A stretch of 7,164 nt of DNA from Lachnospiraceae bacterium (lineage in GTDB: Bacteria > Bacillota > Clostridia > Lachnospirales > Lachnospiraceae): the NCBI GenBank assembly GCA_017475845.1, contig JAFVEU010000065.1, positions 1 through 7,164 on the forward strand, read 5' to 3'. Shown here piece after piece: positions 1 through 6,232 of this stretch. The notes beneath the pieces are model-generated. The model was not told the DNA's origin. It searched no databases and worked only from the letters and a program-made list of their open reading frames with translations. A program made the translations under genes and the position numbers. The number at the start of each line of letters is the position of its first letter. Positions within the stretch are counted from its first letter, which is position 1.

Positions 1-765
1 AAGGAGCTGATCCTCGTGGCCCAGGAGACCACGGTCTATGGCAGGGATCTGTACGGCAGAAAGATGCTGCCTTCCCTCCTTCGTGAGCTGTCAAAGATCC
101 ACGCTCTTAAGTGGATAAGACTCATGTACTGCTATCCCGAGGAGATCGATGAAGAGCTGATCGATGCCCTTAAGGAGCTTCCGAAGGTCTGTCATTATCT
201 GGACATGCCTGTACAGCACTGTTCCGACAGGATACTTAAGAGGATGGGCAGGCGTACCACAAAGGCGGATATCACGGCTCTTATAGAAAAGCTTAGAGTC
301 GAGATACCGGACATAGCCATAAGGACCACTCTTATCAGCGGTTTTCCCGGAGAAAGCGAAGAGGAGCATAAGGAACTCCTGTCCTTTGTACGGGATATTT
401 CCTTTGACCGGCTGGGGGTTTTCGCCTATTCCAGGGAAGAGGGGACGAAGGCCGCAGACTTTCCGGATCAGTGTCCGGAGGAGATAAAACTCAGGCGCAG
501 GGATGAGATAATGGCCCTGCAGCAGGAGATCTCTTCCGAAAAGAACAGGCTTTTATCCGGCAGAGAGCTGTATTGCATGATAGAAGGCCGGATACCGGAG
601 GATCATGTACTTGTGGCAAGGACCATGAGGGACGCTCCGGATATAGACAGTCTCTGTTTTATCGATGAGGCAGCGGGTACGGAAGGACTGTTGAGCGGAG
701 ATTTTGTAAAAGTAAGGGTGAAAGGCTCCTCCGAATACGATCTCTTTGCGGAGCTTTGCCGATAA
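1..765 (+). CDS. rimO: RimO, ribosomal protein S12 methylthiotransferase (5'-truncated by window edge)
   Basis: Radical SAM enzyme that adds a methylthio group to the conserved aspartate of ribosomal protein S12 in the cytoplasm. The frame is open from base 1, so the true start and the N-terminal domain with the CxxxCxxC iron-sulphur motif lie outside; 254 codons are visible of a family length near 440. Visible RimO/MiaB-family blocks are VAQETTVYGRDLYG near the left edge, YCYPEEI, and DMPVQHCSDRILKRMGR. The last ~65 residues form a TRAM domain. Its segment ARTMRDAPDID matches the RimO pattern (RTxxDAPEID), which favours RimO over the tRNA enzyme MiaB. The GTG at 16 is an internal valine, not a start. 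The gene ends with TAA, 22 bases before pgsA, consistent with an operon. No promoter is visible because the 5' end is missing. Confidence 0.95.
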   Translation, partial: KELILVAQETTVYGRDLYGRKMLPSLLRELSKIHALKWIRLMYCYPEEIDEELIDALKELPKVCHYLDMPVQHCSDRILKRMGRRTTKADITALIEKLRVEIPDIAIRTTLISGFPGESEEEHKELLSFVRDISFDRLGVFAYSREEGTKAADFPDQCPEEIKLRRRDEIMALQQEISSEKNRLLSGRELYCMIEGRIPEDHVLVARTMRDAPDIDSLCFIDEAAGTEGLLSGDFVKVRVKGSSEYDLFAELCR

Positions 766-787
766 TAAAAGGAGTATCTGAAAAACA

Positions 788-1324
788 ATGAATCTTCCAA
801 ATAAGCTTACGATCTTAAGGATCATACTGGTTCCCGTTTTTGTTGTGATAATGCTTTCCAGCTGCTTCGGGAACGCTTCCAGGTGGGTTGCCCTTGCGAT
901 ATTCATAATCGCAAGCCTTACGGATCTTCTGGACGGAAAGATCGCAAGAAAGTATGGTCTTGTGACCAATTTCGGTAAATTCATGGATCCCCTGGCGGAT
1001 AAGATGCTGGTCTGTTCGGCATTGATCTGTCTGGTGGAGCTTGGCAGGATATCCTCCTGGATGGTGATCGTCATTGTGGCGAGAGACTTTGTGATCAGCG
1101 GCTTCAGGCTGGTGGCTGCGGAGAGCGGCAAGGTCATAGCCGCCAATTACTGGGGAAAATTTAAAACCGCCTCACAGATGGTGATGATATGTCTCCTGAT
1201 AGCGGATATACAGTACGGTTTCTTCCCTCTGCTCTCGGAGATCTTCAAGTGGATAGCCCTTATACTTACAGTGATATCGTTGATTATCTACCTTGCGGAC
1301 AACAAGGACGTTATGAAGGAATAA
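788..1324 (+). CDS. pgsA: PgsA, CDP-diacylglycerol--glycerol-3-phosphate 3-phosphatidyltransferase
   Basis: Integral membrane enzyme that transfers a phosphatidyl group from CDP-diacylglycerol to glycerol-3-phosphate, giving phosphatidylglycerophosphate, the committed step to phosphatidylglycerol and cardiolipin. The full CDP-alcohol phosphotransferase signature D-x2-DG-x2-AR-x8-G-x3-D-x3-D is present: D46, D49-G50, A53-R54, G63, D67 and D71. The start NLPNKLTILRI is typical of PgsA, and the 178-residue length is normal. Hydrophobic stretches near residues 9-25, 33-45 and 80-100 and through the C-terminal third fit a polytopic protein. An AAAAGGAG ribosome binding site (767-774) lies 13 bases before the ATG, a slightly long spacing. 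The downstream cinA starts 6 bases after the stop, and its ribosome binding site (GAAGGA, 1315-1320) sits inside the pgsA 3' end, suggesting coupled translation. Other CDP-alcohol transferases are less likely given the N-terminus and the neighbours. Confidence 0.95.
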   Translation: MNLPNKLTILRIILVPVFVVIMLSSCFGNASRWVALAIFIIASLTDLLDGKIARKYGLVTNFGKFMDPLADKMLVCSALICLVELGRISSWMVIVIVARDFVISGFRLVAAESGKVIAANYWGKFKTASQMVMICLLIADIQYGFFPLLSEIFKWIALILTVISLIIYLADNKDVMKE

Positions 1325-1330
1325 AAGATC

Positions 1331-2095
1331 ATGTCAGAAGAAGACAGTAAATCCAAAGATAAGAATGCGGACGCGGCCCTGAGACTGGTGGGCATAAAAA
1401 GAAAAGCCGTGGAAAAAGAGCTTTCGGACATTATCTCTGCCGGAAATCCCTCGGTGGAGATCAGTGAGGAAGAGGGGGAGATACTCATCCGCCTCCACGC
1501 TGAAGATGAGGAGGACAGGAGCGGGAAGAAGCTCTTAAAGCCTGTGCTTAAGGAGATAAAGTCCAGGCTCGGGCAGATGATCTATTCCACCGATGAAAAC
1601 ACCACTCTGGAGGAGGCGGTAATAAACCTGTTAAAGGAGAACCAATTTACCATAGCCACCTCGGAAAGCTGTACCGCGGGGCTTTTTACCGGAAGGCTTG
1701 CCAATGTGCCCGGAACCAGTGAGGTTCTTAAAGGGGGCATAATTGCCTATACCGAAAAGGTCAAACGTAAATATGCCGGAGTAAAAAGGCATACCCTTGA
1801 CAAGAATACAGCAGTGAGCGAACGGACCGCGGCAGAGATGAGCAAGGGCGCCTGCGCCATGTTCAAAACGGACTGCGGTGTTTCCATCACCGGTCTTGCA
1901 GGACCGGGGGGTGGCTCAGACAAGCAGCCCATCGGTCTTGTTTATATAGGGGTTACCGTACAGAAAAAGACCATCGTAAAAGAATATAGTTTTTCCGGAG
2001 ACCGTCAGGAGATACGTTACCAGGCGGTTACAGAGGCGCTGGCTCTCTTAAGGCTGTCGCTCTTAAAGCACTTCTCGGAGATCACTTTCTCCTGA
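1331..2095 (+). CDS. cinA: CinA-family protein: KH-like plus C-terminal nicotinamide-nucleotide amidase domain, no N-terminal MoaB-like domain
   Basis: The C-terminal domain (about residues 91-254) matches the CinA C-terminal/PncC family, which deamidates nicotinamide mononucleotide to nicotinate mononucleotide in pyridine nucleotide recycling. Visible family blocks are ATSESCTAG (109-117, with the serine of the ESC motif as likely nucleophile), VPGTSEVLKGGIIAY (126-140), AVSERTAAEM and TGLAGPGGG (187-195), then P200-I-G202. Residues about 16-86 resemble the KH-like linker of full-length CinA: LRLVGI, then NPSV (39-42), EGEILIRL, and LKEIKSRLG before the amidase part. Full-length CinA is about 410 residues. 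The roughly 170-residue N-terminal COG1058 (MoaB/MogA-like, ADP-ribose pyrophosphatase) domain is absent, replaced by a short charged leader (residues 1-15). The ATG is well placed 10 bases after GAAGGA. Fold and amidase assignment are confident; actual substrate is inferred from the family. Stop codon is TGA. Confidence 0.92.
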   Translation: MSEEDSKSKDKNADAALRLVGIKRKAVEKELSDIISAGNPSVEISEEEGEILIRLHAEDEEDRSGKKLLKPVLKEIKSRLGQMIYSTDENTTLEEAVINLLKENQFTIATSESCTAGLFTGRLANVPGTSEVLKGGIIAYTEKVKRKYAGVKRHTLDKNTAVSERTAAEMSKGACAMFKTDCGVSITGLAGPGGGSDKQPIGLVYIGVTVQKKTIVKEYSFSGDRQEIRYQAVTEALALLRLSLLKHFSEITFS

Positions 2096-2135
2096 ATTTC
2101 TGACCTGTGCCTTCCGGAATTGCAGGAGGTGCTTT

Positions 2136-3479
2136 ATGACAGAAACAGAGATAATGGCCTTTATCGATGAAAAGAAGTATAACGATCTCCGTGCCACCTT
2201 ATCCGAATTGAACGAAGCCGATATAGCGGCTCTTCTTGAAGACCTTCCAAAAGAAGTTCAGCTTAAGACCTTCCGTCTGCTGCCAAAGGACATGGCAGCA
2301 GATGTCTTTGCGTTCCTGCCTACCGATGTGGAGCAGGAGATAATCACCTCTCTTACCGATTCCGAAGCAACAGCCATTATAGACAACCTTATGGCGGATG
2401 ATGCTGCCGACCTTATGGAGGAAATGCCGGCAAATGTGGTGAAAAGGCTGCTTTCCCATGCGAGCCCCGACACCAGAAGGGATATAAACCATCTCTTAAA
2501 ATTCCCGGAGGATTCAGCCGGTTCCATAATGACGGTGGAGTTTGTGGACTTGAGGGAAAACCTGACGGTGCAGGAGGCCCTTGACAGGATAAGGAAGACG
2601 GGTATAGACAGAGAGACCATAAATAACTGCTACGTCCTGGACAGCGCCAGAAGGCTTACCGGCATGGTGGCCTTAAGGACCCTTATCCTTTCCGAGAAGG
2701 AGGATCTGATAAGGGACATCATGGAGGAAAACGTGATCTCTGTTGATACCATGATGGACCAGGAGGAAGTAGCAAGGATGATCTCCAAATACGACTTCAG
2801 TTCCATCCCTGTGGTGGATTCGGAAGAAAGACTGGTAGGGATCATCACCGTAGACGATATCATCGATATCATCGAAGAAGAGGCTACGGAGGATATCCAG
2901 AAGATGGCAGCTATCCTTCCCTCGGACGATCCCTACGACCGTATGTCTCCCGTGGATCTCTGGAAAAAGAGGATAGGCTGGCTCCTTTTGCTCATGGTTT
3001 CCGCCACCTTTACGGGAAAGATAATCACCAGCTACGAATCCTCCCTTCAGGCGTATATCATATTGACAGCTTTTATCCCCCAGCTTATGGATACGGGAGG
3101 AAACTGCGGCTCCCAGACTTCCACCACCATAATCCGTGCCCTCTCCCTTAACGAGATCAGCTTTTCGGATATAGCAAGGGTGGTATGGAAGGAATTCAGG
3201 ACCGCCATAATCTGCGGCTCCACCCTGGCTGTGGCCAATTTCATAAAGCTTCTTGTGATAGACAGGGCCGAGCCCATGGTTGCGCTGGTGGTATGCATTA
3301 CAATGATCTGCGCCGTTATCTGTGCAAACCTTGCGGGCTGTATGCTTCCCATGATAGCAAAGAAATTCGGCTTTGACCCGGCGGTGATGGCAAGCCCCAT
3401 GCTCACCACCATAATCGACGCCCTGACCCTTTCCATTTATTTCCAGGTGGCAGTACATGTTTTAAGGATAGGGATATGA
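2136..3479 (+). CDS. mgtE: MgtE, CBS-gated magnesium channel/transporter
   Basis: Dimeric inner-membrane Mg2+-selective channel gated by cytoplasmic Mg2+. At 447 residues it has the normal family length (Thermus MgtE is 450). Order of parts: acidic helical MgtE_N domain (about 1-128, with the typical DDAADLMEEMP at 88-98); a first CBS domain (about 130-190); a second CBS domain (about 196-254, ending VGIITVDDIIDII); a linking helix; and a membrane domain (about 280-447). The membrane part carries FIPQLMDTGGNCGSQTST (313-330), the conserved GGN region, and FGFDPAVMASPMLTTIID, whose D428 aligns by motif with the pore-lining aspartate D432 of Thermus MgtE. A consensus AGGAGG (2124-2129) stands 6 bases before the ATG. 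The gene lies 40 bases after cinA, probably in the same transcript. That gap is far too short for the M-box riboswitch that often precedes mgtE, so Mg2+ control here is presumably through channel gating alone. Stop codon is TGA. Confidence 0.96.
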   Translation: MTETEIMAFIDEKKYNDLRATLSELNEADIAALLEDLPKEVQLKTFRLLPKDMAADVFAFLPTDVEQEIITSLTDSEATAIIDNLMADDAADLMEEMPANVVKRLLSHASPDTRRDINHLLKFPEDSAGSIMTVEFVDLRENLTVQEALDRIRKTGIDRETINNCYVLDSARRLTGMVALRTLILSEKEDLIRDIMEENVISVDTMMDQEEVARMISKYDFSSIPVVDSEERLVGIITVDDIIDIIEEEATEDIQKMAAILPSDDPYDRMSPVDLWKKRIGWLLLLMVSATFTGKIITSYESSLQAYIILTAFIPQLMDTGGNCGSQTSTTIIRALSLNEISFSDIARVVWKEFRTAIICGSTLAVANFIKLLVIDRAEPMVALVVCITMICAVICANLAGCMLPMIAKKFGFDPAVMASPMLTTIIDALTLSIYFQVAVHVLRIGI

Positions 3480-3496
3480 TCCCTGTGAGGATTTTT
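3468..3496 (+). terminator. Weak terminator-like hairpin at the mgtE stop
   Basis: AGGGAT (3470-3475) pairs with ATCCCT (3479-3484) around a 3-base loop that overlaps the mgtE stop codon, and five T residues follow at 3492-3496. The stem is short and the T run begins about seven bases after it, so this would be an inefficient terminator at best. It may be chance. It is listed because a new promoter follows at once, where some termination of mgtE transcripts would be expected. Confidence 0.25.
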
Positions 3497-3522
3497 GTGG
3501 GATCTCCCTTTCCGGGGTCGTC

Positions 3523-3551
3523 TTGTATCCAAAGCGGGGGCATGATATAAT
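3523..3551 (+). promoter_or_regulatory. Sigma-A promoter with extended -10, driving hpf
   Basis: The -35 element is TTGTAT (3523-3528), followed by a 17-base spacer and a perfect -10 TATAAT (3546-3551). TG at 3543-3544 sits one base before it, making an extended -10 (TGATATAAT). Transcription should begin near 3557-3560, giving a leader of about 46-50 bases before the hpf ATG. That leader contains a small hairpin, CGGG/CCCG with loop GAGTAT (3561-3574). The promoter lies in the only sizeable gap between mgtE and hpf, which supports separate control of hpf. No clear sigma-B or other stress-sigma pattern was seen. Confidence 0.78.
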
Positions 3552-3590
3552 ACGGGGAAACGGGGAGTATCCCGAAAACCATCATAAGAA

Positions 3591-3595
3591 AAGGA
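3591..3595 (+). promoter_or_regulatory. Ribosome binding site that fixes the hpf start at 3606
   Basis: AAGGA at 3591-3595 is 10 bases from the ATG at 3606 but only one base from the upstream in-frame GTG at 3597. The spacing therefore selects the ATG. The resulting N-terminus MHFIITGKN also matches the usual start of long HPF proteins (MKFxIxGKN). Confidence 0.7.
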
Positions 3596-3605
3596 AGTGG
3601 CGTGT

Positions 3606-4133
<528 letters not shown>

Positions 4134-4245
4134 AACCATTCGGGGAGCGTGGGGTACTATTTAAGGTAAGCTGTTCGGAGTTTCCATGCCATTTCCGTTC
4201 TGCAGATAAGCTGCGGTAAGGGGTGGCGGTCAGGAGGATATCGGA

Positions 4246-5622
4246 ATGAATTTCAGAAGTAAAAAACTGCTTTCCCTGCTTGTTGCCTGCTCTCTTATCT
4301 TTTCATCGAATATTGCGGCATTTGCGGGACAGCTTGGTACAGACGGGAACGGAGTATACGGTGAAGAGTATTCTTCGGTGCTCCTTGTCTCCGGCACCAC
4401 TGCGGTGCAGAAGGCACTGAAGGGCACCGTAAAGATAGGAAGCGGAAGCCCGGATCTAAAGGTGAGCTCCAATAATACAGTATCCGTGGATGATGTGAAG
4501 ACCGCCATCATCGAATCGCTGAAGTTCACCGCAAATGACAAGACCTATTTCATCAAAGACGGAAGTCTTATAAATGATGAGGATCTCAGCATTGTGGCCA
4601 GCGGACTGTCGGACAACTGTGTATCCGTAAACCTGATCTCCATAAGGAAGGCAGGAGCCAGACCCGGAGATGCGAAGAAGGACTTCTACGACAAGAAAAA
4701 GAACTATATCGAATCCAAGGGAAACGATATAATCGAGTACAGCGCAACGCTCAACACCGGACTCTTCCCGGATTCAAAGAGCGAGGAGGCCAGGGGAGAT
4801 CTTTTCTTAAAGACCTTCTTAAGCGGAACGGTTTCCAGCCAGAGGGTTTATTTCGGAAGCGGAAAGTACTCCCTCTATGTGGAATATGATGCTGCGGTTG
4901 AGTACAGAGGTTCAAAGGTCGGAGCCACCAGCCATCATCTGGTTTCCGGGACCAATCCCGTGGATGGAGTGGTTGACGGAGCACTGGGAGTTTCGGTCCG
5001 TCTGGAGGAAGTAAGCGGAAACAGGTGGAAGCCAATTGACGGCAGAAGCTATGACGGATACTTCTGGAAGGACGACACAGGGATTACCTTAAAGAAGCCC
5101 AAGGTTTATAACGGAACAAAGATCGCGGCATGGAACAATGACGGGGACAGGCCCTATTTCAAGATCCCCATGACCTATAAAAAGAAAGCCATCGCTGGTG
5201 ACAGGCTTACAAATGCCGACAAACAGGCTTTGAAGGATGCCCTGGCAGGCACTTCCTTCTACTTCACCATAGAGCCGAGGAAGCTCAGCACGGATCTCAT
5301 CACCTATTCAAAGTATGAGCCCGAAAAGTTCTATGTAAAGAAGCTGACCCTCAATACGGAGTCAAATACCCTGAAGGGAACCATACAGTACAGGCATTAT
5401 AAGACCAAGAAGAATTCCCTTAATATGAGGACGCTTAAGAATGTAGGCAAGAAGCTTAAAATGGTTTCCAAGTCTTCCTTTGATTCAAAGCCCGGTTCAA
5501 AGATCGATGCTTACTTTGTATATGATTCGGGCAAAACGGAAATCACTCTGCACGGTGTGAACGGATATTACGGTTCTGCGGTGATAAACAACAGGACAAA
5601 GAACGTGATAAAGATCAAATAA
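4246..5622 (+). CDS. Secreted or surface protein of unknown function
   Basis: I do not recognise a family. The 458-residue product begins with a clear Sec signal peptide: basic n-region (R4, K6, K7), hydrophobic core, and a likely signal peptidase I site AFA|G after residue 27. A lipobox-like LVAC ending at C15 is also present, but the hydrophobic run continues past it, so a lipoprotein is the less likely reading. The mature part is rich in Lys, Ser, Gly and Tyr and has a single cysteine (C125). I see no further membrane segment, LPxTG motif or SLH domain. The C-terminal third is strongly basic. Two segments, FYFTIEPRKLS and ITLHGVNGYYGSAV near the C-terminus, faintly recall Ig-like beta-sandwich repeats of clostridial surface proteins; this is a weak impression only. 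The ribosome binding site AGGAGG (4232-4237) is 8 bases from the ATG. The 112-base gap after hpf shows no convincing promoter, and a strong terminator follows the gene. Expression and translation look real; function is open. Confidence 0.9.
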   Translation: MNFRSKKLLSLLVACSLIFSSNIAAFAGQLGTDGNGVYGEEYSSVLLVSGTTAVQKALKGTVKIGSGSPDLKVSSNNTVSVDDVKTAIIESLKFTANDKTYFIKDGSLINDEDLSIVASGLSDNCVSVNLISIRKAGARPGDAKKDFYDKKKNYIESKGNDIIEYSATLNTGLFPDSKSEEARGDLFLKTFLSGTVSSQRVYFGSGKYSLYVEYDAAVEYRGSKVGATSHHLVSGTNPVDGVVDGALGVSVRLEEVSGNRWKPIDGRSYDGYFWKDDTGITLKKPKVYNGTKIAAWNNDGDRPYFKIPMTYKKKAIAGDRLTNADKQALKDALAGTSFYFTIEPRKLSTDLITYSKYEPEKFYVKKLTLNTESNTLKGTIQYRHYKTKKNSLNMRTLKNVGKKLKMVSKSSFDSKPGSKIDAYFVYDSGKTEITLHGVNGYYGSAVINNRTKNVIKIK

Positions 5623-5633
5623 GAGCCGGTCAT

Positions 5634-5647
5634 ATGATCCGGATCAT
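5634..5647. repeat. 14-bp perfect palindrome next to the terminator
   Basis: ATGATCCGGATCAT reads identically on both strands, 11 bases after the stop of the secreted-protein gene. Its right end overlaps the first one or two bases of the terminator stem, so in RNA the two could compete or stack. It could be a protein binding site or simply an extension of the terminator structure; nothing in the sequence decides this. Confidence 0.55.
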
Positions 5648-5682
5648 CGGGCGGAAGTATATCACTTCCGCCCGATTTTATT
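5647..5682 (+). terminator. Strong intrinsic terminator after the secreted-protein gene
   Basis: TCGGGCGGAAGT (5647-5658) pairs perfectly over 12 bases with ACTTCCGCCCGA (5664-5675) around the five-base loop ATATC. One further A-T pair (5646/5676) can extend it. The T-rich tract TTTTATT (5676-5682) follows directly. This ends the transcript of the 4246-5622 gene and isolates it from the glycosyltransferase unit. Confidence 0.93.
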
Positions 5683-5757
5683 GCAGGCGGAGTTATGGAT
5701 TTCGCTTACGAAAAGAGTTTTGTCTTTGACTATAATTGGTTCATTTTATTGTTTTTA

Positions 5758-5766
5758 TGTTATAAT
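5758..5766 (+). promoter_or_regulatory. Extended -10 promoter for the glycosyltransferase gene
   Basis: TG at 5758-5759 followed by T and a perfect TATAAT (5761-5766) makes an extended -10. The best -35 candidate, TTGGTT (5736-5741), matches the consensus at only three positions and has a 19-base spacer, so the element probably relies on the extended -10. A second TATAAT lies at 5731-5736 without a recognisable -35. The surrounding 5701-5765 region is markedly AT-rich against its flanks. Transcription would start near 5773, giving a leader of about 28 bases. Confidence 0.62.
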
Positions 5767-5800
5767 GACGGTCAAATAAGGAGATTTTCAAGGGAGAGTA

Positions 5801-6226
5801 ATGCTTTATACTTCTTTTGCCGTTACGGGTCTTGTAATAACCGTTATCTTCGGCTGCCTTGCTTTTGTCATGAAAAAGAAAGGATATGTGCCAGGGGGCC
5901 TTTCGTTAGCCGCAGGCAACTTTATCGAACACTATCATCTCATCTTTCTCCCTTTCCTCTTTGCGGTATTCCTTTTTTCCCGGCTCTTAAAGCTGGAGGC
6001 TTTTCCCAACGGATTTCATGTGGACGAGCTGTCCATGGCGGTCGATGCAAAGAGCATATTGTATCACGGCACGGACCGGGGAGGGATCCGTTTTCCCGTG
6101 TATTTCAGGAATTACGGCGGAGGGCAGAATGCCCTTTATATTTATATACAGGCGCTGATCCTTAAGTTTCTGAAACCCACCATCTTTGCTTTCCGCGTCC
6201 AGGCTGTGTTCTGGGGAGCGGTGTGA
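5801..6226 (+). CDS. N-terminal fragment of a GT-C (PMT/ArnT-like) membrane glycosyltransferase, ended by an in-frame TGA
   Basis: 141 codons up to a TGA at 6224-6226. Two hydrophobic segments (about 4-24 and 47-63) are followed by an extracytoplasmic loop with FHVDE (72-76). The Asp-Glu pair at 75-76 fits the acidic signature of GT-C enzymes, which use lipid-linked sugars. Then come GTDRGGIRFPVYFRNYGGG (90-108) and QNALYIYIQALILKF, all typical of PMT_2-like glycosyltransferases. The product stops inside the next membrane helix (AVFWGAV), and the matching remainder follows in the same frame, so this is a broken or recoded gene rather than a natural small protein. Ribosome binding site AGGGAG (5791-5796) lies 4 bases before the ATG, with AAGGAG (5778-5783) further back. 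TGA is a true stop here, since cinA and mgtE end with it. An overlapping frame starting at 5695 reads Arg/Cys-rich and is not a gene. Confidence 0.8.
   Translation: MLYTSFAVTGLVITVIFGCLAFVMKKKGYVPGGLSLAAGNFIEHYHLIFLPFLFAVFLFSRLLKLEAFPNGFHVDELSMAVDAKSILYHGTDRGGIRFPVYFRNYGGGQNALYIYIQALILKFLKPTIFAFRVQAVFWGAV
6213..6218 (+). promoter_or_regulatory. Possible restart ribosome binding site before ATG 6233
   Basis: GGGGAG at 6213-6218 lies 14 bases before the ATG at 6233 and 17 before the second ATG at 6236, just ahead of the TGA. The spacing is longer than ideal. It would be the only basis for translating the second half of the split glycosyltransferase, possibly by termination-reinitiation. It could equally be chance, because GGG-GAG encodes part of the helix (Trp-Gly-Ala). 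Confidence 0.25.
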
Positions 6227-6232
6227 TTTTTA

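Noticed and set aside
1325..1330. pgsA and cinA lie in the same frame, separated only by TAA and two codons, hinting at a readthrough fusion
   Set aside because: A one-in-three chance event. cinA has its own ribosome binding site and ATG, TAA is the least leaky stop, and nothing suggests recoding.
2673..3458. Long open frame on the minus strand opposite mgtE
   Set aside because: His/Gly/Tyr/Asp-rich composition typical of an antisense shadow of a membrane-protein gene; no ribosome binding site, domain or promoter.
3597..3605. GTG at 3597 as the hpf start
   Set aside because: Only one base from the AAGGA ribosome binding site, and it adds residues not seen at the usual HPF N-terminus; the ATG at 3606 fits both spacing and family.
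4186..4209. Seven-codon open frame (MPFPFCR) with a GGAG upstream, as a possible leader peptide before the secreted-protein gene
   Set aside because: Very short, no attenuator hairpins around it, and no repeated regulatory codons.
4167..4213. TAAGCTG occurring twice, 40 bases apart, upstream of the secreted-protein gene, with weak promoter-like hexamers (TTTCCA / GATAAG)
   Set aside because: A seven-base direct repeat is expected by chance, and the hexamers match the consensus at only four of six positions each.
4751..5035. Minus-strand open frame opposite the secreted-protein gene
   Set aside because: Pro/Arg/Trp-rich, no recognisable motif, and antisense to a gene with clear signal peptide and ribosome binding site.
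5695..6165. A 156-codon frame overlapping the glycosyltransferase start
   Set aside because: Its translation is rich in Cys, Arg, His and Pro with no family-like blocks, it begins upstream of the predicted promoter, and it is the shifted frame of a strongly supported membrane protein.
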